The notes beneath the pieces were generated by a model. It saw only the letters and a list, made by a program, of their open reading frames with translations, was not told where the DNA came from and did no database searches. 43,393 bases of DNA from CAYRVF01 sp964427535 (GTDB lineage: Bacteria; Chloroflexota; Ktedonobacteria; Ktedonobacterales; JADMIN01): positions 1 through 43,393 of the forward strand of contig CAYRVF010000028.1 of assembly GCA_964427535.1 (NCBI GenBank), read 5' to 3'. The translations under genes and the position numbers were made by a program. This document shows positions 33,204-40,741 of the stretch, one piece after another (position 1 is the first letter of the stretch; each line of letters opens with the position of its first letter).

Positions 33204-33314
33204 GCTCCACCTCCCGCACGCGTGCCTGGCGACACAAGCCTGTGCTCGGATCGGTGCGCGGCTCATCGTGCCCGCAGTCCGCTCCAGACAGAGCCATACC
33301 CGCCGGCGGGCTCG

Positions 33315-34145
33315 TCACTTCACCATGAACCCGGCATCCACGGGCAGCGTCACCCCCGTCACGTAACGCGCGGCGTCCGATGCGAGCCAGGCAACCGCGT
33401 TGGAGATGTCGCGCGGCTCGACCCACGGTATCGGCAACAGGTTCATCGCCTGGAACGCCGGACTCACGTCGTCGCGTGTGGCGTTGGGGTTGCCGCCCGT
33501 GAAGAGCGTGTAGGTCGCCGTGTTATGGATCATGTCGGTGTTGACGCTGGTGGGGTTGACCGTGTTGACGCGGATGTTATACGGCGCTAGCTCGTTCGCG
33601 AGCGTGCGCATCAGGCCGACGACGCCGTGCTTCGCCGAGGTGTAGTGCGCCAGATTGGCGAAGCCCTTGAGCCCGGCCGTCGAACTGGTCAGGATGATCG
33701 ACCCGCCCTGGCCGCGCTCGATCATGTGTGGGATGACGGCTTTGGTGGTCAGCCAGACACCTTTCAGGTTGACGGCGAGCATGTCATCCCATTGCTCTTC
33801 GGTCAGCTCCCAGCTCGGCGCATAGCTGACGATGCCCGCGTTGGCGGCCACGATGTCGATGTGGCCGAACTCGCTCAAGCCGCGCTGCACTGCGTCATTC
33901 AACTGGCTGAAATTGCGCGTGTCGGCGCGCTGTGGCACGATGCGCCGGTCGAGGTCCTCAACCAGGCGTGCGGTCTCGGCCAAGTCCTCGGGCTTGGACA
34001 TTGGGTATGGCACAGATGCGATCTGGTCCACGATGTCCACGGCGATGATGCTCGCACCTTCCTCGGCCAGCCGGATTGCATGTGAGCGGCCCTGGCCGCG
34101 TGCGGCGCCGGTCACCAGGGCGACTTTGCCATCGAGCGTGCCCAT
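33315..34145 (-). CDS. Mycofactocin-coupled SDR dehydrogenase 2
   Basis: 276 residues, start at 34145 with AAGGGGG upstream. NAD site TGAARGQGRSH; catalytic Ser in LTSSTAGLKG, Tyr/Lys in HYTSAKHG. The family insert is VPYPMSKPEDLAETARLVE. It ends VTGVTLPVDAGFMVK. A second insert, the FTGGNPNATRDDVSPAFQAMN loop, is shared in form with SDR 3 and is likely to shape the substrate pocket. It lies 33 bases downstream of SDR 3 and 111 bases before the decayed copy. Confidence 0.92.
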   Translation of the reverse strand: MGTLDGKVALVTGAARGQGRSHAIRLAEEGASIIAVDIVDQIASVPYPMSKPEDLAETARLVEDLDRRIVPQRADTRNFSQLNDAVQRGLSEFGHIDIVAANAGIVSYAPSWELTEEQWDDMLAVNLKGVWLTTKAVIPHMIERGQGGSIILTSSTAGLKGFANLAHYTSAKHGVVGLMRTLANELAPYNIRVNTVNPTSVNTDMIHNTATYTLFTGGNPNATRDDVSPAFQAMNLLPIPWVEPRDISNAVAWLASDAARYVTGVTLPVDAGFMVK

Positions 34146-34178
34146 GCTCTTGTTCCCCCTTCTACGGAGCTGCCGCGA

Positions 34179-35015
34179 CTAGCCAGCGTTGTTGGCGTTG
34201 AACCCGGCGGCGATGGCGATGGTCTCGCCGGTGATGTAGCGCGAGTCGTCGGTGACCAGGAACAGAATCGCGTTCGAGATGTCTTGCGGCTCGACCCACG
34301 GAATCGGGATCGGATTCATCGCCTGGAAGGCAGGCATCGCCTGCTCGCGGGTGGGATTCTCAACGCCTGGCAGGAAAAGCCGGTACGCGGCGTCGTTGTT
34401 GATCATGTCCGTGTTGACCGTGGTCGGGCAGACGGCGTTGACGGTGATGCCGCTTCCGGCGACTTCGAGCGCCAGCGACTTGACGAGGCCGATGACGCCC
34501 CACTTGGCGGCGACATAGTGGGCGATGTTGGGGAAGCCCATCTTGCCTGCCATCGACGATGTAGCGACGATGCGGCCATAGTTCTGCCGAATCATGTGCG
34601 GCACGACGGCCCGCATGGCATGGAAGACACCCGTCAGGTTGGTATCGATCAGGTCGCGCCACATCTGGTCGCTCATCTCAGCGACCGTGCCGAAGGAGAA
34701 AATCCCTGCATTGGCGCAGAGGATGTCGATGTGTCCGAACTCGCTCATCGCCTTACTGGCGACCCCTTCCATCTGGGAGAGGTCGCGCACGTCCGCCTTG
34801 ACGGCCACGGCGCGGCGGTCGAGGTCTTCGACCAAACGCACGGTCTCGTTGAGCTGCGTCTCCGTGCTCATCGTGTAGGGCACTGTCTCGATCTGCGAGG
34901 CGATGTCGCAGACGACGATATCCGCGCCTTCGCGTGCCAGCGTAAGGGCATGCGATCGGCCCTGGCCACGCGCGCCACCGGTTACAACCGCCACTTTGCC
35001 ATCCAGCTTACCCAT
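34179..35015 (-). CDS. Mycofactocin-coupled SDR dehydrogenase 3
   Basis: 278 residues, start at 35015 with GGAGGAA upstream. NAD site TGGARGQGRSH; catalytic Ser in ATSSMAGKMG, Tyr/Lys in HYVAAKWG. The insert is VPYTMSTETQLNETVRLVE. It is more distant from the others: the C-terminus, TGETIAIAAGFNANNAG, replaces the usual LPVDAG. The 218-base gap upstream (35016-35233) holds no gene or promoter I can support. Confidence 0.92.
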   Translation of the reverse strand: MGKLDGKVAVVTGGARGQGRSHALTLAREGADIVVCDIASQIETVPYTMSTETQLNETVRLVEDLDRRAVAVKADVRDLSQMEGVASKAMSEFGHIDILCANAGIFSFGTVAEMSDQMWRDLIDTNLTGVFHAMRAVVPHMIRQNYGRIVATSSMAGKMGFPNIAHYVAAKWGVIGLVKSLALEVAGSGITVNAVCPTTVNTDMINNDAAYRLFLPGVENPTREQAMPAFQAMNPIPIPWVEPQDISNAILFLVTDDSRYITGETIAIAAGFNANNAG

Positions 35016-35233
35016 GGTATTCCTCCAGCGATCTGCACAACATCGGCCCGTCCCGTCGTTGCGAAGCGGGCGCTCCAGGTACGTTGTCCGTTCCGTGCTG
35101 GCTGATTACCTCTCCGATCACCTCCCGCGCGCCTGGCGAATCCTGCCCCCGCGCAGTCGTCCCGCCGTCCTGGCAGGGTCGTTCGTCCCATCTCCCATCG
35201 GATGCATACCGTCGACGTCGCTGGAACGCGCCG

Positions 35234-36043
35234 CTACTTGGCGAGCCAGCCACCATCGACGGGAAGGCTAATGCCGGTCACCCGACTGGCCGCGTCGCTC
35301 ACCAGCCACAGCAACGCCTCCGCTACCTCGCCCGGCTGCAACACTTCCTCAAAGAGCTGGTCTTTCAGGAACATGCGGTGCAGGTCGTCGGGCGTGAGGC
35401 CCATCTCTTTGGCCATGCCGTCGAGCAGCGGCGAGGCGACGGACCCCGGCAATATGGCGTTCACCGTCACCCGGTAGGGCGCCAGCTCGATCGCCATCGT
35501 GCGCGTGAGGCCGACGACGCCGTGCTTGGCCGCGACGTAATGGGCGAAGTTCGCGAGCCCCTTCTCGCCACCAGTGGAGGAGATATTGATGATGCGGCTC
35601 CCCCGCTGCCGGATGAGATAAGGCGTCGCGTGCTTGCTGACCAGCCAGACTCCCTTCATGTCGGTATCGACGACGCAGTTCCACTGCGCTTCGGTGATCT
35701 CCCAGAAGGGCGCGCTACCCGCGACCGCCGCGTTGTTGACGAGGATGTCGATGCGCCCGAACGTCTCCACCGTCTCGGCAATCGCGCGTTGCACCTCGCT
35801 CTCCGCACGCACGTCGGCGATGAGCGGAAGCGCCCGCCGGTCAAGGTCTTCGACCTGGGCGACGACCGCGCGCAGCTCAGCCTCCGTGCCGAGGGGATAC
35901 GTCGGCACCGGCAGGTCGTAGCAGATGTCGAGTGCGGCGATGTGCGCGCCAGCGCGGGCGAGCGCGAGACAATGCTCGCGTCCCTGACCGCGCGCCGCGC
36001 CCGTCACCAGCGCGACCTTACCGTCGAGATGAGGTGTCGGCAT
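35234..36043 (-). CDS. Mycofactocin-coupled SDR dehydrogenase 4 (most divergent)
   Basis: 269 residues, first gene of the long minus-strand operon. NAD site TGAARGQGREH; catalytic Ser in ISSTGGEKG, Tyr/Lys in HYVAAKHG. The insert is shorter (VPTYPLGTEAELRAVVAQVE). The substrate loop (MAKEMGLTPDDLHRMFLKDQ) differs from all the others, so its substrate probably does too. It starts at 36043 and is divergent from the MerR-GAF gene, with a candidate promoter at 36196-36225. No strong ribosome-binding site is seen. Confidence 0.9.
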   Translation of the reverse strand: MPTPHLDGKVALVTGAARGQGREHCLALARAGAHIAALDICYDLPVPTYPLGTEAELRAVVAQVEDLDRRALPLIADVRAESEVQRAIAETVETFGRIDILVNNAAVAGSAPFWEITEAQWNCVVDTDMKGVWLVSKHATPYLIRQRGSRIINISSTGGEKGLANFAHYVAAKHGVVGLTRTMAIELAPYRVTVNAILPGSVASPLLDGMAKEMGLTPDDLHRMFLKDQLFEEVLQPGEVAEALLWLVSDAASRVTGISLPVDGGWLAK

Positions 36044-36080
36044 CGGATGAGCCCCGATCCGAAGTGTGCGTATTCTCCCT

Positions 36081-36120
36081 CCCCCGACCCCTCCGCCACC
36101 TCACGGTGAGAGAGGGGAGA
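36081..36120. repeat. Dispersed ~40-bp GC-rich intergenic repeat, copy 2
   Basis: Starts CCCCCGACCCCTCC and ends GTGAGAGAGGGGAGA, aligning block by block with 971-1010. It lies between SDR 4 and its promoter, inside the leader. Confidence 0.6.
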
Positions 36121-36151
36121 CGCGCCGCACCTACATTCGCGACATAGGGGA

Positions 36152-36180
36152 CTGGAAGACGCGTGGCGAAAACGTATAAT
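36152..36180 (+). promoter_or_regulatory. Promoter of the MerR-GAF gene
   Basis: A perfect -10 TATAAT (36175-36180) with a weak -35 CTGGAA (36152-36157) 17 bases upstream. The leader to ATG 36312 is about 125 bases. Confidence 0.5.
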
Positions 36181-36192
36181 AGTGGGCACACG

Positions 36193-36225
36193 AGCCGTAT
36201 ACCATGCGGCGGCTGGCCGTCTCAA
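36193..36225 (-). promoter_or_regulatory. Candidate promoter and operator of the SDR/ETF operon
   Basis: On the minus strand: -35 TTGAGA (36225-36220), an 18-base spacer, -10 TATACG (36201-36196). The dyad AGCCG-N12-CGGCT (36193-36214) covers this spacer and the -10, where MerR-type regulators usually bind. It overlaps the leader of the divergent regulator gene. Confidence 0.35.
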
Positions 36226-36311
36226 ATCATTTCTAGACAGATTGGGTGCAACCGTGGAGTGAGGCATTCGCATCGCACGGCGCGCGACGGAGCGCGCGGG
36301 AGGGTGTAGGG

Positions 36312-37049
36312 ATGACGCTGCAGCAACCCGAACACATCTTTCTCTCCATCGGAGATGCGTGTCGCTATTTGGGTGTGAGCCGTATGACGCTGCTGAGCGC
36401 CGAGGAGACGGGACTGCTGGCTCCCGCCCGCACGCCCGGAGGACACCGCCGGTACCGCCGCGAAGAGCTCGACCGCTTTCTCTCGCAACACGGTGTCCAG
36501 CATCTGGACGTTGAGGAGACACCGGAGCCGCGCGACGCCGCACCCGCGCGCGTGGGGCCGCAGAGCCCGCTGGTGAGCGATGTGATTCGTCAGGTCGTGC
36601 TGCTGTTGCAGGTCGAGGCGGGGGGCGTGTATCTGCTGGACGAGGCGCGGCAGTTGCGGTTCGCCGCGTCGTTCGGTCTGCCCCACTGGTTGACCGCGCA
36701 GCTCAGCACCAAGCCCGCGCCCGCCGTGTTGCTGCGCTCGTTGCGCCTGCACCGGCACGAGGTCTTTGACATCGCGCAGGAGCACTTTCCTCAGGTAGTT
36801 GGCAAGGGGCAGGGGGTGGCCGCGCCACTACGCAATGGTGCGGAGATCATCGGTGTGCTCTTCGCCGTGGATGGACGCGACCGGCCCTTCTTCGCCAGCG
36901 AGGTGCAGATCGTCGAGACGGCGGCGCTGCTGCTGGGCGTGCTCATCACGCAGCAGCAGGAGATCGAGCTGCTGGAGTGCCAGCTCCGCCACGTCCATCA
37001 GTTGAGCGTGCTGGGCCATCCCGTAACTCTGGGACACGAACAGCTATGA
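36312..37049 (+). CDS. MerR-type HTH regulator with GAF domain
   Basis: 245 residues from ATG 36312, with GGAGGG eight bases upstream. The N-terminal winged helix (LSIGDACRYLGVSRMTLLSAEE then ARTPGGHRRYRREELDRFL) is of the MerR/HTH_17 kind. After a Pro-rich linker comes a GAF domain of about 140 residues (VLLLQVEAGGVYLLDEARQLRFAASFGLP to LRNGAEIIGVLFAVDGRDRPF), able to bind a small ligand or sense redox state. The long helix at the end (ITQQQEIELLECQ) may dimerise. Its place, divergent from the redox operon and next to the fifth SDR, makes it the likely local regulator; the ligand could be a pathway substrate or a mycofactocin redox form. Confidence 0.9.
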   Translation: MTLQQPEHIFLSIGDACRYLGVSRMTLLSAEETGLLAPARTPGGHRRYRREELDRFLSQHGVQHLDVEETPEPRDAAPARVGPQSPLVSDVIRQVVLLLQVEAGGVYLLDEARQLRFAASFGLPHWLTAQLSTKPAPAVLLRSLRLHRHEVFDIAQEHFPQVVGKGQGVAAPLRNGAEIIGVLFAVDGRDRPFFASEVQIVETAALLLGVLITQQQEIELLECQLRHVHQLSVLGHPVTLGHEQL

Positions 37050-37080
37050 GGGTCCGCCGTGAGTGGGGAGCGGACTGTCA

Positions 37081-37908
37081 CTACTTCGCAGTCAGGCCCG
37101 CGTCCACCGGTAGCGCGACCCCTGTGACGAAGCGCGCCTCATCCGAGACGAGCCAGAGCACGGCGGCGCTGATGTCGCTCGACTGGAGCAGCTTCACCGG
37201 CAATAGGTTCATGTCGCCGAGCATCTGTCGCAGGCGCTCCTCACTCACAGGCACGCCGCCGCCGAAGAGCGTGCGCATCGCGTCGTTGAGCACGATATCC
37301 GTCGCGACGGCCGTGGGATGCACCGTGTTCACGCGGATGCCGTAGGGCGCCAGTTCGATCGCCAGCGTGCGCATCAGCCCGACCACACCGTGCTTCGACG
37401 CCGCGTAATGGGACGCGGTCAGCAGCCCTTTCAGTCCGACGGTCGAGGAGGTCAGCACGATGGCCCCGCCCCGACAGCGCGCGATCATGTGCGGAATCGC
37501 CGCCTTGCAGCTCTGCCAGACGCCCGTCAGGTTGACCGCGATCATCTGATCCCACTGCTCTTCGGTCAGCTCCCAGGCACGGGCGAAGCTGATGATGCCC
37601 GCGTTGGCCAGCAGGATGTCGATGTGGCCGAATTCGGCGATCGCCCGCGCGGCAACCTCGCGCATCTGGGCGCCGTCGCGCACGTCTGCCTGCACCGCGA
37701 TGCAGTGCCGATCGAGGTCTTCGACGAGCCGGGCGGTTTCAGCCAGATCATCTGGTGTGGCGAGGGCGTAGGGCACGGTGGGCAGCGGCGCCGCGACATC
37801 GCAGATGACGATGTCGGCTCCCTCACGCGCGAGGGTGATGGCATGCGAGCGTCCCTGCCCACGCGCGCCGCCCGTGATGACCGCGACTTTGCCGTCGAGC
37901 TTGCCCAT
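37081..37908 (-). CDS. Mycofactocin-coupled SDR dehydrogenase 5
   Basis: 275 residues, start at 37908 (MGKLDGKVAVITGGARG). Catalytic Ser in LTSSTVGLKG, Tyr/Lys in HYAASKHG. The insert VPYALATPDDLAETARLVE and long runs elsewhere nearly match SDR 1 at 32194, so these two are recent paralogues at the two ends of the SDR group. It converges on the MerR-GAF gene (31 bases apart), so it is transcribed on its own. No clear promoter is seen in 37909-37980. Confidence 0.92.
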   Translation of the reverse strand: MGKLDGKVAVITGGARGQGRSHAITLAREGADIVICDVAAPLPTVPYALATPDDLAETARLVEDLDRHCIAVQADVRDGAQMREVAARAIAEFGHIDILLANAGIISFARAWELTEEQWDQMIAVNLTGVWQSCKAAIPHMIARCRGGAIVLTSSTVGLKGLLTASHYAASKHGVVGLMRTLAIELAPYGIRVNTVHPTAVATDIVLNDAMRTLFGGGVPVSEERLRQMLGDMNLLPVKLLQSSDISAAVLWLVSDEARFVTGVALPVDAGLTAK

Positions 37909-37986
37909 GTGCTGTCTCCCCGAGCAGTGTTAGGCCTATTGCCACAGATGCGCCGTGCAAGCCCACATGTCGGAAGCGCTGAACAA

Positions 37987-38015
37987 TAGACAGGCAGCAA
38001 TACAAGCACTATACT
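37987..38015 (+). promoter_or_regulatory. sigma70-type promoter of the HNH gene
   Basis: -35 TAGACA (37987-37992), a 17-base spacer and -10 TATACT (38010-38015). The leader is about 85 bases. Confidence 0.65.
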
Positions 38016-38106
38016 CCTGCTTGCATGCCATATCCCCTTAATCAATTCAGTTCATTCGGTCCTGTCCTAATCGAGGGCATGCGAAGTCTTGAAGAAAGTA
38101 GACGCT

Positions 38107-38880
38107 ATGGAGATGACATTCAACCACGATGGGACAGACCAATCTGTTCGAAATCCGCCCTGGACGCGAGACGAACTTATCTTAGCTCTGGACTTATACT
38201 TCCAAATGTATCCAAAAGTCGGCGACGCTTCGCACCCTGATATCGTAGCGCTAAGCGCCTTGCTGAACATCCTGCCCATTCATGCTCGACGGCCAGATGC
38301 AAGCCGGTTTCGCAATCCCACGGGTGTTGCAATGAAACTAAACAACTTTCGTGGGATCGACCCGACCTACGCGGGCGTAGGTTTAGAACACGGTTCAAAA
38401 GCAGATAAGGAAGTATGGAGCGAGCTTGCCCACGATCAGCAACGCTTGCACGCCATAGCAACTGCGATTCGCGCTTTTGCGGCCTCTCCCACAAAGTCCC
38501 CGTTTACTGACGCTGACCAGGAGGAGATTACTGCGCTCGAAGGCGAGATACTTTTGCGACAGCACAGAATGCATGAGCGTAGTCAGTCTATAGTGGACAA
38601 GAAGAAGGAACAGGCGCGCCTACGGGATGGCACTCTCCATTGTGAGGTGTGCTATTTCGATTTTGGTGAGATATATGGGGAGCTAGGACGTGGCTTTATA
38701 GAGTGTCACCACACTGTCCCGCTTTCCGAACTACGACCTGGACAACGAACGCGCTTTCAGGATTTAGCTCTCGTGTGTGCGAATTGTCACCGCATGTTAC
38801 ATCGGCGTGGTGAGACTCGAACGCTCGAATCGCTGAGAGCTGTACTCGCTGCCTCTCATGTCAACGGTGTCAGACGCTAA
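38107..38880 (+). CDS. HNH endonuclease, McrA-like
   Basis: 257 residues from ATG 38107; a TTG at 38089 and ATG 38113 are alternatives. The N-terminal domain (PPWTRDELILALDLYFQMYP, then FRNPTGVAMKLNNFRGIDP and a conserved VWSELA helix) is found in many stand-alone HNH proteins. The C-terminal HNH site has a Cys4 zinc frame: CEVC, then the active ECHHTVPLSE with its catalytic His, then CANCHRMLH. Such proteins are usually modification-dependent or phage-defence nucleases; no methylase lies nearby, which fits a modification-dependent role. The gene is clearly richer in A/T than its neighbours and has its own promoter, both signs of recent transfer. Confidence 0.9.
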   Translation: MEMTFNHDGTDQSVRNPPWTRDELILALDLYFQMYPKVGDASHPDIVALSALLNILPIHARRPDASRFRNPTGVAMKLNNFRGIDPTYAGVGLEHGSKADKEVWSELAHDQQRLHAIATAIRAFAASPTKSPFTDADQEEITALEGEILLRQHRMHERSQSIVDKKKEQARLRDGTLHCEVCYFDFGEIYGELGRGFIECHHTVPLSELRPGQRTRFQDLALVCANCHRMLHRRGETRTLESLRAVLAASHVNGVRR

Positions 38881-38987
38881 AGCAACATCCTCACCTACTG
38901 CTATGCCCCTTTTGGGGTGGCTGACGGCGATTCCCGTGGTTCGCCAGAAATCCAGGCCACAAGCGGGATGAGCAAGCACTCGAGCGT

Positions 38988-39016
38988 TTGACACCCCTCC
39001 CGGCGTCGTCTATACT
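38988..39016 (+). promoter_or_regulatory. Near-consensus sigma70 promoter of secDF
   Basis: A perfect -35 TTGACA (38988-38993), a 17-base spacer and -10 TATACT (39011-39016). The leader to secD is about 130 bases. A CCCC-TTTT-GGGG hairpin at 38906-38917 may end the HNH transcript. Confidence 0.85.
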
Positions 39017-39151
39017 AACCCTGATACATTCCATAATCAGGCAGAGGTGTGGGCTGCGACCGCCGTTGCGATCGCGTAGAGCAGCCGCACCTCTCCGCGC
39101 AGGCAGCACGGTGTGCGCCGGCCGGATTCGGTAGCGAGGAGAAAGCTCTTC

Positions 39152-40738
39152 ATGCGTCTCAGTCGTCGCACACTCCTCTTTTTCCTTCTCATCGTGCTGC
39201 TGGGAGCGGGAGCCATCTTCGTCGACCTCCCGAGCACGCCGGGCATTCACGTCCTGGGCATGAATATCAGCCCAACGGTGAATGAGGGGCTTGACCTCAA
39301 GGGGGGCGTGCAGCTCGTGCTGACCGCATCGTGCCCACAGGCCAAGCCGAACTGCGACAAATCGCAGTATATGCCGGCGGTTATCGATAACATCCAACGC
39401 CGCATCTCGGGTGGCCTGGGTCTGAATGACGCCGTAGTGCGCGCCGAGAACGGCAACCGTGTGCTCGTCCAGTTGCCGGGCCTGAAAGACGACACCCAGG
39501 CGCGGCAACTGCTCGGTACCACCGGTCAGATGAACATTATCAACACCGGCAGTACCTCCCTCCCACTGAACACCGACGTGACTGGCAAGACCTGCACCAC
39601 CAACTGCGCGGCGGGCCAATACAAGATCGTCTTCACCGGCGACCAGCTCGACGTCAATCAGATCTCGGCCGGCACCGACCCGAACTCTGGCCAGCCTATC
39701 GTGACCTTCGCGTTCACGGGCAACGCGAAGGGTGCCTTCGGTACCTACACTCGCAACAACATCAACAATTTCCTGACGATCACTCTCGACAATAAGGTCA
39801 TCGAGTCGGCCACGATTCAGAGCGAGATCGACGGGCAGGGCCAGATCACCGGCATCCCGACGATTCAGCAGGCGCAGACGCTCGCCTCGTACCTCAAGTA
39901 TGGCGCGCTGCCGCTGCCACTGGCGATCACGAGTGAGCAGCAGCTCGCCGCGACGCTCGGTCAGCAGGCGATCATGTTGAGCATTCGGGCGGCGCTCATC
40001 GGCCTGGGCATGGTCATGCTCTTCATGATCATCTACTACCGGCTACCGGGCTTCCTCGCGGACGTTGCGCTGCTGCTCTACGCGGTGTTCCTCTTCGCGG
40101 TCATCAAGCTCTCGGGCGCGACGCTCTCGCTGCCAGGTATCGCCGCCATCATCCTGACGATTGGCATGGCGGTAGACGCGAACATCCTCATATTCGAGCG
40201 CATGAAAGAGGAGTTACGCGCCGGGCGCACGATGGCCTCGGCGGTCGATCTCGGCTTCAAGCGCGCATGGCCCTCCATCCGCGACTCGAACGCCTCGACG
40301 CTTATCACGGCGTTTATCCTCTACTGGTTCGGCAATAACTTCGGCGCGACTATCGTGGTTGGTTTCGCGGTCAACCTCGCCATCGGCGTGTTGATCTCGC
40401 TCTTCACTGCCGTGGTGGTGACACGCAATTTCCTGCAACTGCTGCTCTTCTCCGGCATCGCGACGCATCCGGCGCTGTACGGCCTGCCGAAGAGCGCGCT
40501 GAATCTGCCGCGCTACCGCCCGTCGCAGCGGCGGCCAGCGCTCGGCACCACACGCGCGGCAGTGGCGGGTGTTGGCGGCGCGGCGGCTGTCGACGTTCCA
40601 GCGGATGATACGGTGGTCGATGACGCCGGCGACGACGTATCCGAGGAAGAACTGGCCCACGCGGGCAACGGACGCACTGGCACGACGACGACGGGGCGCA
40701 CCAGCCCGGCGAATACGACGCGTGGGGCGGAGGAGTAG
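39152..40738 (+). CDS. secD: Protein translocase subunit SecD
   Basis: 528 residues from ATG 39152 (MRLSRRTLLFF), with GAGGAG ten bases upstream. SecD works with SecF in the membrane to pull exported proteins through SecYEG using the proton gradient. After the first helix come the family motif LDLKGGVQLVL, a shortened periplasmic P1 domain (QLPGLKDDTQARQLLGTTG), then five helices with GMAVDANILIFERMKEEL and the SDxxxSTLITA-type RDSNASTLITAFILYWFG. A C-terminal tail of about 85 residues, rich in Ala, Thr, Asp and Arg, is not typical and is probably disordered in the cytoplasm. secF follows after three bases. Confidence 0.97.
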   Translation: MRLSRRTLLFFLLIVLLGAGAIFVDLPSTPGIHVLGMNISPTVNEGLDLKGGVQLVLTASCPQAKPNCDKSQYMPAVIDNIQRRISGGLGLNDAVVRAENGNRVLVQLPGLKDDTQARQLLGTTGQMNIINTGSTSLPLNTDVTGKTCTTNCAAGQYKIVFTGDQLDVNQISAGTDPNSGQPIVTFAFTGNAKGAFGTYTRNNINNFLTITLDNKVIESATIQSEIDGQGQITGIPTIQQAQTLASYLKYGALPLPLAITSEQQLAATLGQQAIMLSIRAALIGLGMVMLFMIIYYRLPGFLADVALLLYAVFLFAVIKLSGATLSLPGIAAIILTIGMAVDANILIFERMKEELRAGRTMASAVDLGFKRAWPSIRDSNASTLITAFILYWFGNNFGATIVVGFAVNLAIGVLISLFTAVVVTRNFLQLLLFSGIATHPALYGLPKSALNLPRYRPSQRRPALGTTRAAVAGVGGAAAVDVPADDTVVDDAGDDVSEEELAHAGNGRTGTTTTGRTSPANTTRGAEE

Positions 40739-40741
40739 ACC

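Noticed and set aside
34982..35256. Short frames in the gap between SDR 3 and SDR 4
   Set aside because: They have no ribosome-binding site or recognisable sequence, and they overlap known starts.
20682..37080. A hidden mftA precursor gene in the gaps of the redox island
   Set aside because: I looked for a short frame ending in the typical Cys-Gly-Val-Tyr or Val-Tyr terminus in the gaps (20682-20799, 33204-33314, 35016-35233, 36044-36311) and saw none.
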